From Janthinobacterium sp. 1_2014MBL_MicDiv (GTDB lineage: Bacteria; Pseudomonadota; Gammaproteobacteria; Burkholderiales; Burkholderiaceae_D): a DNA stretch of 64,000 nucleotides. The notes beneath the pieces are model-generated. The model ran no database searches. It worked only from the letters and a program-made list of their open reading frames with translations, and had not been told where the DNA came from. The DNA is taken from positions 1,984,001-2,048,000 of the forward strand of contig NZ_CP011319.1 in assembly GCF_001865675.1 (NCBI RefSeq), read 5' to 3'. Positions 37,940-46,362 of the stretch are shown in pieces. The position numbers and the translations under genes were made by a program. Each line of letters begins with the position of its first letter. Position 1 is the stretch's first letter.

Positions 37940-38347
37940 TTGGAAAAAAAACCAAAAATTATTTTGTCGTCACAAGACCTGGAACGACTGGAAGCGTTGT
38001 TGTATGCCTTGGGAAATAACCTGTCGCCGGACAAGGCCGCCTTGCTGGAAGAGCTGGGCCGCGCCGAGGTGCTCGAGCCGCAGGAAATTCCACCCACCGT
38101 CGTGACGATGAACTCCACCGTGCGTTTCACGGTGGAGAACAAGGATGAGTTCTGCCTGACGCTCGTGTATCCGAAGGATGTGGAAGGCCAGGCCGACCGC
38201 ATTTCCGTGCTGGCGCCCGTCGGCAGCGCGCTGCTGGGCCTGTCCGTCGGCGACAGCATCGCCTGGCCCATGCCCGGTGGCGTGGTGAAGGTGAAGATCG
38301 AAGAAATCGTTTATCAGCCTGAACGGGCCGGCGAATACCACCGCTAA
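37940..38347 (+). CDS. rnk: Nucleoside diphosphate kinase regulator Rnk
   Basis: A 135-residue member of the Rnk/GreA-C-terminal family that binds RNA polymerase. It has an N-terminal coiled coil (PKIILSSQDLERLEALLYAL) and an FKBP-like C-terminal domain (VYPKDVEGQADRISVLAPVGSALLGLSVGDSIAWPMPGG). The TTG at 37940 is preferred since GAGGA lies just upstream and the length matches E. coli Rnk; ATG 37919 would add seven residues. It usually affects nucleotide pools and transcription pausing. Confidence 0.9.
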   Translation: MEKKPKIILSSQDLERLEALLYALGNNLSPDKAALLEELGRAEVLEPQEIPPTVVTMNSTVRFTVENKDEFCLTLVYPKDVEGQADRISVLAPVGSALLGLSVGDSIAWPMPGGVVKVKIEEIVYQPERAGEYHR

Positions 38348-38423
38348 GTACCGCAAGCTCCATGGCGGACGGCGCCTGCCGTTCGCCCGCCTGGCCGTGT
38401 ATCCGATACCGTATTCCCGATAA

Positions 38424-39452
38424 TTAGGTATTGCGTTGCACGCGCACCACCACCCATCCGGCCACGACCGTAAATGTGACGATGATGGCGACGATGATCC
38501 AGAAGCCCTGCGGATGCTGGGCCAGCGGAATTCCCCCCACATTCATGCCCAGCATGCCGGCAATGATGTTGATCGGCAACGCCAGCACGGTGACGATGGT
38601 CAGCACGAACAGGCTGCGGCCGTTTTCCTCGTTGACCCGGGCGGCAATCTCTTCCTGCAACAGCTTGATGCGTTCCTGCAGCGAGGACATATCGCTGAGC
38701 ACGACGGAAAATTCCTCCGTCGACTGGCGCAATTCCAGGCTGTCCAGTTCCGACACCCATGCGGGCGGGCGTTGCAGCAGGCGGAACAGGGCCGCCGGCT
38801 CCGGCGCCAGCAGGCGCTGCAGCCGCACCAGCACGCGGCGCATGGAACCGAGGTCTTCGCGTTTGGGCACCAGGCGCCCGGCCAGCAGATGGTCCTCGAT
38901 ATCGTCGACCCGCGCCACGGCGTCGCGCACGATGTTGACCAGCACGTCGGCCTGGTCGCGCAGCAAATGGATCAGCAGTTCGACCGACGAGCGGATCGGC
39001 TCGCGGTTCTTGAGGACGGCCTGGCGCAGGCGCTCGATCGACTGCAGCGGCGCGCGGCGCGCCGTGATGACGAGGTCCTGCGCCACGCTGGCCCACATGG
39101 TGGCGATGTCGGACGCCTCGAACGAGAAATTGTGCACCACATCGTTGACGACGGCGATCAGGGTGTTTTCCGCCTGCTCGATGCGCGTCGAACGGGAACC
39201 CTGATGCAGGGTTTCATAGAATTCGTCGGCCAGCCGGGTGTGCGTCAGCAGCCATTTTTCGCTGGCCGCATGCGACAGATTGAAGTGCAGCCAGACGAAT
39301 TCCTGCGCCGGGCGCGCCGCGCCATCGGCCAGCCAGGCCAGCGCGGCCCTTGAGTCGAGCGCCAGCGGCTGCGTTTCGCGACCAAACAGGAAGCCCCAGA
39401 CCAGGCCCGAGGTGTCCGAACCATATGTAAAGCCGGCAGTTTCCATCGCCAT
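38424..39452 (-). CDS. zntB: CorA-family zinc/magnesium transporter (ZntB-like)
   Basis: A 342-residue CorA-superfamily protein. It has a large cytoplasmic domain with a long helix, then two C-terminal membrane helices (LFVLTIVTVLALPINIIAGMLGMNVGG and FWIIVAIIVTFTVVAGWVVV) separated by the GMNVGGIP signature. The GMN motif is invariant for CorA; the GGIP continuation is typical of ZntB, which moves Zn2+. The cation is therefore likely zinc, but magnesium cannot be excluded. Confidence 0.88.
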   Translation of the reverse strand: MAMETAGFTYGSDTSGLVWGFLFGRETQPLALDSRAALAWLADGAARPAQEFVWLHFNLSHAASEKWLLTHTRLADEFYETLHQGSRSTRIEQAENTLIAVVNDVVHNFSFEASDIATMWASVAQDLVITARRAPLQSIERLRQAVLKNREPIRSSVELLIHLLRDQADVLVNIVRDAVARVDDIEDHLLAGRLVPKREDLGSMRRVLVRLQRLLAPEPAALFRLLQRPPAWVSELDSLELRQSTEEFSVVLSDMSSLQERIKLLQEEIAARVNEENGRSLFVLTIVTVLALPINIIAGMLGMNVGGIPLAQHPQGFWIIVAIIVTFTVVAGWVVVRVQRNT

Positions 39453-39568
39453 CGTGAATCTTTCTCGCGCAGTGTGATTGATCGTCGCGCGATTCTAATA
39501 CACGGATATGTCTGGGGCATGACAAGGCCACCGCGATGGGTGGCCTTGTGGGGGACTACGGCCGCGTG

Positions 39569-40267
39569 TTAACTGCGGCGCGGGTTGTCGGGCCGGTGAT
39601 CGTCGCGGTTCGGCACGCCGTCACCGTCGCGGTCATGGCGGTTGCCATTGTCGCGGTCATAGCGGTTGGGGATGCCGTCGCGGTCGCGGTCGCCGTTCGG
39701 GCCGCGTGGCGACCAGCGGCCTTGCTCCATCTGCCAGCGGCCGTCGCGCTGGTTCCAGGCGGGCGGCGCATATACATAGCCGGGACGTTCGGCGATCCAC
39801 ACGCCCGGCGTCCAGGCGTAGCGCTGGGCGCGCCATTCCCAGTGGCCGGGCGCCCAGACGTAGCCGCGGCGCGCGCGGGGGATGGCTTCGCGGCGCGGTG
39901 GCGGCGGGGCGTTGCGGATCTCGTCATAGCGCACGGGCTGCACCTGCGCCGCGACCCAGCCGCCGCGGTCCAGGCGCCAGCGGTTGTTTTCCTGTATCCA
40001 GGCGGCGCGGCGGTACTGATTGCCGCCCCGTTCGCGCAGCCATTCGCCATTCGTCCAGACGTGGCGCTGGCCGTCCCAGTTCCAGTAGCCCGGCGCCCAG
40101 ACATAGCCGCTGCGCGCGGGCGGCACGCTTTCGAACCGTGGCGGGGGCGGGGCGTTGCCGATGACAATGCTGACGCCGACCTGGCTTTGCGCCATGGCTT
40201 GCGCAGGCAGGAAAGCCGCGGTGCTGATGGCGAGCATGGCTGCTGCGTAGAGTGTGATGGGTTTCAT
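39569..40267 (-). CDS. Secreted YXWGXW-repeat protein with Asp-rich tail
   Basis: A 232-residue exported protein. The signal peptide ends near FLPAQAMAQ. Aromatic repeats related to YXWGXW occur several times (GYVWAPGYWNWDGQRHVW, GYVWAPGHWEWRAQRYAW, RWQMEQGRW). The C-terminus has two DRDGDGVPNRDD-like repeats that resemble calcium-binding thrombospondin type-3 repeats. The start at 40267 follows GGAG; the upstream METE extension is less likely. Probably a periplasmic or outer-envelope protein of unknown role. Confidence 0.82.
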   Translation of the reverse strand: MKPITLYAAAMLAISTAAFLPAQAMAQSQVGVSIVIGNAPPPPRFESVPPARSGYVWAPGYWNWDGQRHVWTNGEWLRERGGNQYRRAAWIQENNRWRLDRGGWVAAQVQPVRYDEIRNAPPPPRREAIPRARRGYVWAPGHWEWRAQRYAWTPGVWIAERPGYVYAPPAWNQRDGRWQMEQGRWSPRGPNGDRDRDGIPNRYDRDNGNRHDRDGDGVPNRDDHRPDNPRRS

Positions 40268-40454
40268 TTCCGTCTCCATTTCGGTAATTGCGTGAAATGG
40301 ACTATAGCGACTTGCTGGCGGCGGATACGCCTTTGATTCAACTTATTACAATTGACACAATGCTGTGTGTCCGTGTATCCGTGGCGGATACAAATGGCGG
40401 CCTGGCGCGGGTGGGAAAAGGGGCGCCAGGCGGCGTGGGGTCGGCATGCGGCGC

Positions 40455-40691
40455 TCAGATGGTGCTGGCGCTGGCGTTGGCCAGCATGGCCTGGCGCTCT
40501 TCGATCAGCGAGATCTTTTTCTCGTGTTCCGTCATGCGCTTGGCGCTGACCACCACCACGGGGATGGCGCCCGCTTGGGCCACGTCGGCCATGTTGGCGG
40601 CCGATGGCTGCATGAAGCTGACATAGCTGGCGCCGCAAGCGATCGCGACGGCGACGGTGAAGATGGCTTCCATGTTTTTCAGGGTTTTCAT
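40455..40691 (-). CDS. Small membrane-anchored hypothetical protein
   Basis: Encodes 78 residues beginning MKTLKNMEAIFTVAVAIACGASYV, with a single N-terminal hydrophobic helix and a soluble, basic/acidic tail (SAKRMTEHEKKISLIEERQAML). An AAGGACA ribosome site supports the start at 40691. I recognise no family. It is divergent from the SPFH-like gene; the 334-bp gap between them (40692-41025) shows promoter-like but otherwise featureless sequence. Confidence 0.65.
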   Translation of the reverse strand: MKTLKNMEAIFTVAVAIACGASYVSFMQPSAANMADVAQAGAIPVVVVSAKRMTEHEKKISLIEERQAMLANASASTI

Positions 40692-41025
40692 GATATGTCC
40701 TTTCGGGTGGCGGGTGGGTATGCATGCACTGTAGCCAGGCGCGCGCCCGGCCGCCATGCGCATGCGACCGGCCGCGTTTTTGGCGGGATGGCCTGCAAAA
40801 AAACGGCGCTGAAACGCCTGCGCATGGGGCCGGCAGCGGCACCGCTTGAATTGAGGGCTAAATAGCCCTGTATCCGGGCATATGAATGCAATTGCCGCAT
40901 GGCATTATTTAAGACTGGACGGTGTTACGCACATGCCGCGCGCGGCGCGTGCCTGGCATGCCGTCCTGCTAGAATCGGCACAGCAGCCCGGTTGCGCACA
41001 CGATCATTTTCATCAGGAGTCACAC
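40692..41025. other. Divergent intergenic region
   Basis: This 334-bp gap between a small membrane protein gene (minus) and the SPFH-like gene (plus) holds the AGGAG ribosome site at 41015-41019. I see no convincing RNA gene, repeat or operator in the remainder. Confidence 0.4.
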
Positions 41026-43347
41026 ATGTTCCAATTGTTTGGTTTTGGCGGCGCCCGCTGTCCCCGTTGCGAGCACCGGAACGGTGCCGCCGCAGGCTAC
41101 TGCGCGCAATGCGGCCTGTCGCTGGGCGCGCCCGACAGTGACGCGGTGCTGCACGCCAACCAATGGCGCCTGGCCGACGAGCAGCTGGCCCTGTTTTTCG
41201 GCGTGCGCGAACTGTCCTCGCTGTTCGGCGGCGCGGCGCGCCGCCTGCAGGTGCCGGCCGGGACGCGCGCCTGGATCGTGCAAACGGACGCTTTCACCTT
41301 GATACCCGCCGGCGACTACGACAGCGCCGCCTTTTTTGCGCGCCTGCCCGCGCTGCTGCCGGCGCGCCCGGCCGAAGTGCTGATCGCGCGCGCCGACGCG
41401 CTGGCGCTGGCATTCGACCTGCCCGACCTGGCCAGCACGGAAATGCTGTCCATCGCCGCCAGCCTGCGCATCGACATCGCGCTGGGCCAGCCCGATGCGT
41501 TCGCGCGCCAGTTCATGCGCGCGCCGGGCGCCGTTACGCGCGCCCACCTGCACGCCTTGCTGCTGCCCTCCGTGCGCCAGATCGCGCTGGAATTCATCGG
41601 CAGCCGCGCCTTGCGCGAGATGGACGCCAACGCCGACTTGCGCCCGGAACTGAACGAATGCCTGCAATCGGCCCTGACGCAGCGCCTGGCGCCGAGCGGC
41701 CTGGCCGTGGCGCGCGTGGAAACGCTGGCGCTGCGCCATGACAAGCGCGAGGGCGAGGGGGCTGCCTGCATCGGCACCCTGTGGCTGGGCGGCTTGCCGG
41801 CGCAGGAGCTGGAGCAGCACAGCATGGAGCGCATGAAACAGCTCGACCAGCTGTATGACGAGGAAGAGTGGCAGCGCATCCGCCGCGAAGAGATGGCGGC
41901 GCGCCATGCGCAGCGCCGCGCCGAGCTGCAGCAGGATGCGACGGTGGGGAAGGCCGAGCTGGGCCACCAGGAAGCGGAACGCCTGCAGGCGCTGCGCGGG
42001 CGCCAGATAGACCTGTATGGCCGCATCCTGGAAGCGAAATCGCGGCGCCAGGCGCTCGACCATGGCGCCGCGCTGGCGCTGGGCGAGCTGGAACAGGAAC
42101 TGGCGCAGAAGGGTGCGCAGCGGGCCGACGAAGCGGCCAACTGGGAGCACGTGCGCGCGCTGGCGGCCATCAGGATGCGCGGCGAGCTGGAATTGTCGCA
42201 GTTGAACGGGCGCGAGCAGATCCAGCTGGCGCAGCAGCGTTTCACGCACCAGGTGCACCTGCAGGCGATCGCGCAGCAGATCGAAAGCGCGCTGCTGATC
42301 GACGACGAGGCGGGCCGCCGCACGCAGCTGGCGCGCCTGCGCCAGGCCGAGATGGAGGCGGCGCAGCGCGAGGCGCAGCTGGAGGCGGAGCAGCACAAGG
42401 CCGCCTGGCAGGGCCTGATGCTGGCCAATGCGGCGCGCAAGCGCGAGGCGGAGCGGGTACAGGAATGGGAAGAGCAGATGCAGCTGGCGCGCCAGCGCGA
42501 ATTGCTGCGCGCCGAGGCGCACAAGGATGAAGCGGCGCAGGTGCAGGCGGCGGAGATCGCGGAAAAGGTCGCCGCCCTGCGCCGTGGCGGCGCGCGCGAG
42601 GACGCCATCGCGCAGCAGGAAAAGCTGCTGCGCACGATCGAGGCCGATGGCGTGCACGCGCGCCAGCTGCAGCAGCAGGCGCACCTGGCGCAGCTCGACG
42701 CGCTGGCCATCGAGGAACAGCGCCAGCAACTGCGCCAGCTGGAGCAGGAAGCGCAATGGCAGCGCGACTTGCTGGCCATGGCGCAGCAGCGCGACAGCGA
42801 TTACGCGCGCTGGAAGGGCGAGTACGAATCCCTGCTGGCGCAGCAGGCGCATGCGGCCGAACTGGCGCGCATCGACATCGACCGCATCGAAAAGATCGGC
42901 AGCCTGAGCGACACGGGCAAGGTGGCCATGGCGGACGGCCCGAATGCGGCCGCGCTGGCGCAAGTGCTGCGGGTGCAGCTGCAGGCGGGCATGAGCGCCG
43001 AGCAGATCCACGCGCTGGCGGCGCTGGCCGCCGCCGAGAACAGCATTTCCCCCGCCGATGCGCTGCGCATGGCGCAGGACAGCGCGGCGCAGGAGCGCAG
43101 CTACCTGGAAGGCCAGGCCGAGCGCGAACGGCGCCAGCAGCTCGACCTGATCAACCTGCAGAATGCGGCGCACGCGCATGGCTTGACGGCGCAGGCGCAG
43201 CTGGGCGTGGCCGTGGCGCAGGCCCTGCAGCCCGGTGTCGGGCCGGGCGCCGCTGCGCCGTTGCGCTGCAAGAACGGCCATGCGCAGCGCGCCGGCCACC
43301 CGGAAGACAAATTCTGCGCCGCCTGCGGCGTCGCCCTGCAGCCTTGA
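41026..43347 (+). CDS. Zinc-ribbon, SPFH-like, coiled-coil protein
   Basis: A 773-residue soluble protein. An N-terminal zinc ribbon has Cys12, Cys15, Cys26 and Cys29. Next comes a beta-rich region (about 45-255; RLQVPAGTRAWIVQTDAFTL) resembling SPFH/Band-7 domains of the virion-core type. A very long Gln/Glu/Ala/Arg-rich coiled coil follows (about 260-650). A second Cys/His cluster at the C-terminus has Cys748, His752, Cys764 and Cys767. No membrane helix is seen. AGGAG lies six bases before ATG 41026. The kinase-FGE gene starts 19 nt downstream, so the two probably form an operon. SPFH assignment is by pattern and moderate in certainty. Confidence 0.8.
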   Translation: MFQLFGFGGARCPRCEHRNGAAAGYCAQCGLSLGAPDSDAVLHANQWRLADEQLALFFGVRELSSLFGGAARRLQVPAGTRAWIVQTDAFTLIPAGDYDSAAFFARLPALLPARPAEVLIARADALALAFDLPDLASTEMLSIAASLRIDIALGQPDAFARQFMRAPGAVTRAHLHALLLPSVRQIALEFIGSRALREMDANADLRPELNECLQSALTQRLAPSGLAVARVETLALRHDKREGEGAACIGTLWLGGLPAQELEQHSMERMKQLDQLYDEEEWQRIRREEMAARHAQRRAELQQDATVGKAELGHQEAERLQALRGRQIDLYGRILEAKSRRQALDHGAALALGELEQELAQKGAQRADEAANWEHVRALAAIRMRGELELSQLNGREQIQLAQQRFTHQVHLQAIAQQIESALLIDDEAGRRTQLARLRQAEMEAAQREAQLEAEQHKAAWQGLMLANAARKREAERVQEWEEQMQLARQRELLRAEAHKDEAAQVQAAEIAEKVAALRRGGAREDAIAQQEKLLRTIEADGVHARQLQQQAHLAQLDALAIEEQRQQLRQLEQEAQWQRDLLAMAQQRDSDYARWKGEYESLLAQQAHAAELARIDIDRIEKIGSLSDTGKVAMADGPNAAALAQVLRVQLQAGMSAEQIHALAALAAAENSISPADALRMAQDSAAQERSYLEGQAERERRQQLDLINLQNAAHAHGLTAQAQLGVAVAQALQPGVGPGAAAPLRCKNGHAQRAGHPEDKFCAACGVALQP

Positions 43348-43366
43348 TGGAAGCGTTTCACCCCAG

Positions 43367-45691
43367 ATGATGCAAAAAGCACGAGACAAACTGCGGGAAC
43401 TGCGCGCCCTCCACGACGACGGGCTGCTCAGCGAGCAGGAATTTGAACGCCGCAAGAACGCCATCCTCGACGCCGAATACGCGCCGCCCGGTGCCGCGCC
43501 GGTGTCCGCTCCGCTGCCGGTGCGCCAGGGCACGGAACTGGGCTTCATGGCGGGCCAGGAAATCGGCCCGCAAAACCGCCGCTACCGGCTCGAACGGCTG
43601 ATCGGCACGGGCGGCATGGGGCAGGTGTGGCAAGCCACCGACCTGGCCACGCACGCGGAGCTGGGCAGCAGCGAAATGGTGGCGCTGAAGATATTGCCGC
43701 CGCAGCTGACGCAGAGCGCCACGCATGCCAAGCTGCTGATCGAGGAAGCCACCCAGGCGAGAAAACTGGCGCATGAAAACATCGTGCGCGTCTACGAATG
43801 GGCGCAGGATCCGGCCACGGCCAGCTATTTCATCATCATGGAATGCCTGGACGGCGAAGACCTCGAACACTACCTGGGGCGCGAGGGCGCGCTGTCGCTG
43901 CCGGCCGTGCAGGAATTGCTGCAACCGGTGGCGGACGCCCTGTCGTATGCGTGGGAAAAGCACAAGCTCGTGCACCGCGACCTGAAACCCGGCAATGTCT
44001 TCCTGACGGCGAAGGGCGATATCAAGCTGCTCGACTACGGCATCGCCTCGCGCGTGCGCAATGCCGACAGCAGCCTGGCGCTGGACATGCCGAATGCGGG
44101 CACGCAGGGCTACCGGGCGCCGGAAGCGGGCGCGCACCAGCGCCAGCCCAGCCCGCGCCTGGACGTGTATGCGGTGGCGGTGATGATTTACCAGATGCTG
44201 GAAGGGCGCATGCCGTTTGACGGCTTGCGCAGCGCCAGCCATTTGCCGTCGGCGCCGCAGGCGCTCAACGCGGCCCAGTGGCAAGTGCTGCAGAACGGCT
44301 TTTCCCTGACGGCGGAATTGCGCCCGCAATCGGTGCAAGCCTTGCTGGAAGGGCTGGAGCGGGCCGCCGGGCCTTCGCCGGAGGAACTGGCGGAACTGGC
44401 GCGCCAGGAGCAGGCGCGCCTGGCGCAACAGCAAAAACAGGCGGCGCTGGCGGCGGAGCAGGCGCGCGAGGAAGAACTCAAACAGGCACGCGCGCGCCAG
44501 GAAGAACTGGACCAGCGCCGCAAGGCCGAGATCCAGGCGGCCGCGCTGGAAAAGCAGCGCCAGGACAAGGTGCGCCGCGAGCAGGAAGCGCAGCGCCACT
44601 TCGAGGCGGAAGAGGCGCGCAAGCTGCGCAAGGAAGCGTTGCGCGGCCAGTTGCGGGCGCGCCGCGAAGCCGATGCGGCGACGGCCTTGCAGGAACACCA
44701 GGAATTGCAGCGCAAGGCCATCGTCGCGAAAGCGGAAGCGGCCTATCGCGCCGAGCAGGAACGGGCGCGCCGCGAAGAGGCCAGCCGCGCCGCGGCGCAG
44801 CAGCTGCAGCCGCCAGCACGGGCGCCGGCGCCGGCGGCTGCCGAAGCGGAACATGCGGAGCCGGTGGCGAATGCGGAAGGCGTGCTGCGCGACGATTTTC
44901 TCGATGGCTCGGGGCAGGGCCCGGAACTGGTGCTCATTCCCAGCGGCCGCTTCCAGATGGGGGCGCACGAGACGGAGCACAAGGCGGCCCTGCAGGCAGG
45001 TTCGCAGCAGAGCTGGCTGGAGCGCGAGACGCCGCAGCACTGGGTCGGCATCGAGCGCCCGTTCGCGCTGGCGCGCCACCCTGTCAGCGTGGGCGAATGG
45101 CGCGCCTTCGTGAAAGCGACGGGGTGGGAGGCGGGCGGCGCGGAAACGGATTGGGATAATCCCGGTTTCGTGCAAACCGAGCTGCACCCGGTGGTGGGCG
45201 TGAGCTGGAATGACGCGCAGCTGTACCTGGCGTGGCTGAGCGAGCGCACGGGCCGGCAGTACCGGTTGCCCAGCGAAGCGGAATGGGAGTACGCGTGCCG
45301 GGCCGGCACGCGCACGGCCTTCAACGTGGGCAACACCATCAGCACCGAGCAAGCCAACTACGACGGCCTGTATGTGTATAACGGCGGCCCGCGCGGCGTG
45401 TACCGGGGCGGCACCAGCCCGCTGGGCACTTTCGCGCCGAATCCCTGGGGCCTGTTCGACATGCACGGCAATGTGTGGGAGTGGGTGCAGGACGTCGTGC
45501 ACGATAATTACCAGGGCGCGCCCGTCGACGGCAGCGCGTGGGAAGAGGGCAGCGACAGCAGCCGGCGCATCCTGCGCGGCGGCTCGTGGCTGTACCACCC
45601 GCGCTACCTGCGCTCGGCCCTGCGCAACGGCTTTTCCACCGTGCTGTCGAACGATATCGTCGGTTTCAGGGTGGCGCGCACGCTCGATTAG
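43367..45691 (+). CDS. Ser/Thr kinase with SHOCT, coiled-coil and FGE-sulfatase domains
   Basis: A 774-residue protein. A SHOCT-like oligomerisation motif (about 3-37; ALHDDGLLSEQEFERRK) precedes a Hanks-type kinase (about 73-330; GTGGMGQVW, Lys108, HRDLKPGN at 203-210, Asp223-Tyr-Gly replacing DFG, GYRAPE). A long coiled coil (about 345-490) and a C-terminal formylglycine-generating-enzyme fold follow (about 515-774; LVLIPSGRFQMG, VSWNDAQLYLAWLS, RLPSEAEWEYACRAGT, GNVWEWVQD, RILRGGSW). The Cys pair of true formylglycine enzymes near GGSW is missing, so this domain is likely binding or structural. It shares coiled-coil composition and an operon with the SPFH-like protein. Confidence 0.88.
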   Translation: MMQKARDKLRELRALHDDGLLSEQEFERRKNAILDAEYAPPGAAPVSAPLPVRQGTELGFMAGQEIGPQNRRYRLERLIGTGGMGQVWQATDLATHAELGSSEMVALKILPPQLTQSATHAKLLIEEATQARKLAHENIVRVYEWAQDPATASYFIIMECLDGEDLEHYLGREGALSLPAVQELLQPVADALSYAWEKHKLVHRDLKPGNVFLTAKGDIKLLDYGIASRVRNADSSLALDMPNAGTQGYRAPEAGAHQRQPSPRLDVYAVAVMIYQMLEGRMPFDGLRSASHLPSAPQALNAAQWQVLQNGFSLTAELRPQSVQALLEGLERAAGPSPEELAELARQEQARLAQQQKQAALAAEQAREEELKQARARQEELDQRRKAEIQAAALEKQRQDKVRREQEAQRHFEAEEARKLRKEALRGQLRARREADAATALQEHQELQRKAIVAKAEAAYRAEQERARREEASRAAAQQLQPPARAPAPAAAEAEHAEPVANAEGVLRDDFLDGSGQGPELVLIPSGRFQMGAHETEHKAALQAGSQQSWLERETPQHWVGIERPFALARHPVSVGEWRAFVKATGWEAGGAETDWDNPGFVQTELHPVVGVSWNDAQLYLAWLSERTGRQYRLPSEAEWEYACRAGTRTAFNVGNTISTEQANYDGLYVYNGGPRGVYRGGTSPLGTFAPNPWGLFDMHGNVWEWVQDVVHDNYQGAPVDGSAWEEGSDSSRRILRGGSWLYHPRYLRSALRNGFSTVLSNDIVGFRVARTLD

Positions 45692-45963
45692 GGTGGGCAT
45701 GCCGCGGTTGCAAATCAACCGCCCTGGCGCACACGCGCCGGAGTGTCCGTGAGCCGCCAGCTGCTCATCCTGCGCGCCTGCCTGCCCCTTGCTCCATGCG
45801 ACGGGCGCGGCATTCAGCCGGGTCGCGCCGGACCTGGGCTTGCGATGGCGCCGACGCCCGACGCCCTGTGCCGCATCAAACGGAGGCAGGCCGCCCGGGG
45901 GCGGGCTGCGCAAAGCGGGCAAACGGTGTAAATTGTGGCTTTCCAAACGCACCAAGGAACGCC

Positions 45964-46362
45964 ATGACCATCAAAGCCATCCGCGACCAGTCGCAACCCA
46001 TGCGCCACATCGTGCACGTGCGCGACCACATCATTTCCGCCGACGCCTCCGTGGCCGAGGGCGGCGGCGATGCCGGCCCTTCGCCGCACGACCTGTATGA
46101 CGCCGCCCTGTCGGCCTGCAAGGCGCTCACTGTCGTCTGGTACGCCAAACACAAGGGCATCCCCCTGGAACACGTGGAAGTGTCGACCGAGCGCGATGCC
46201 AGCGAGGAGCGCAAGGGCGTGTACCGCCTGGCCGCCACCTTGCACCTGACGGGCGACTTGAGCGCGGCGCAGCGCGAGGAATTGCTGGCCGCGGCCGGCA
46301 AATGCCCGCTGCACAAATTGATGACGGCCGTGACGACCGAAGTGACGACGGTGCTGGCATGA
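45964..46362 (+). CDS. OsmC/Ohr family protein
   Basis: A 132-residue OsmC-fold protein. Conserved features are GGGDAGPSPHDLYDAALSACKALTVVWYAKHKG, with the catalytic Cys in the central helix, and a second Cys in AAGKCPLHKLM. These proteins reduce hydroperoxides through the Cys pair. AAGGA precedes the ATG. Its stop overlaps the pirin ATG by four bases (ATGA), so the two are translated together. Confidence 0.9.
   Translation: MTIKAIRDQSQPMRHIVHVRDHIISADASVAEGGGDAGPSPHDLYDAALSACKALTVVWYAKHKGIPLEHVEVSTERDASEERKGVYRLAATLHLTGDLSAAQREELLAAAGKCPLHKLMTAVTTEVTTVLA

Noticed and set aside
44920..45691. Diversity-generating retroelement target (C-terminal FGE/C-type-lectin fold)
   Set aside because: No reverse transcriptase, accessory gene or template repeat with adenine-biased differences is visible nearby.
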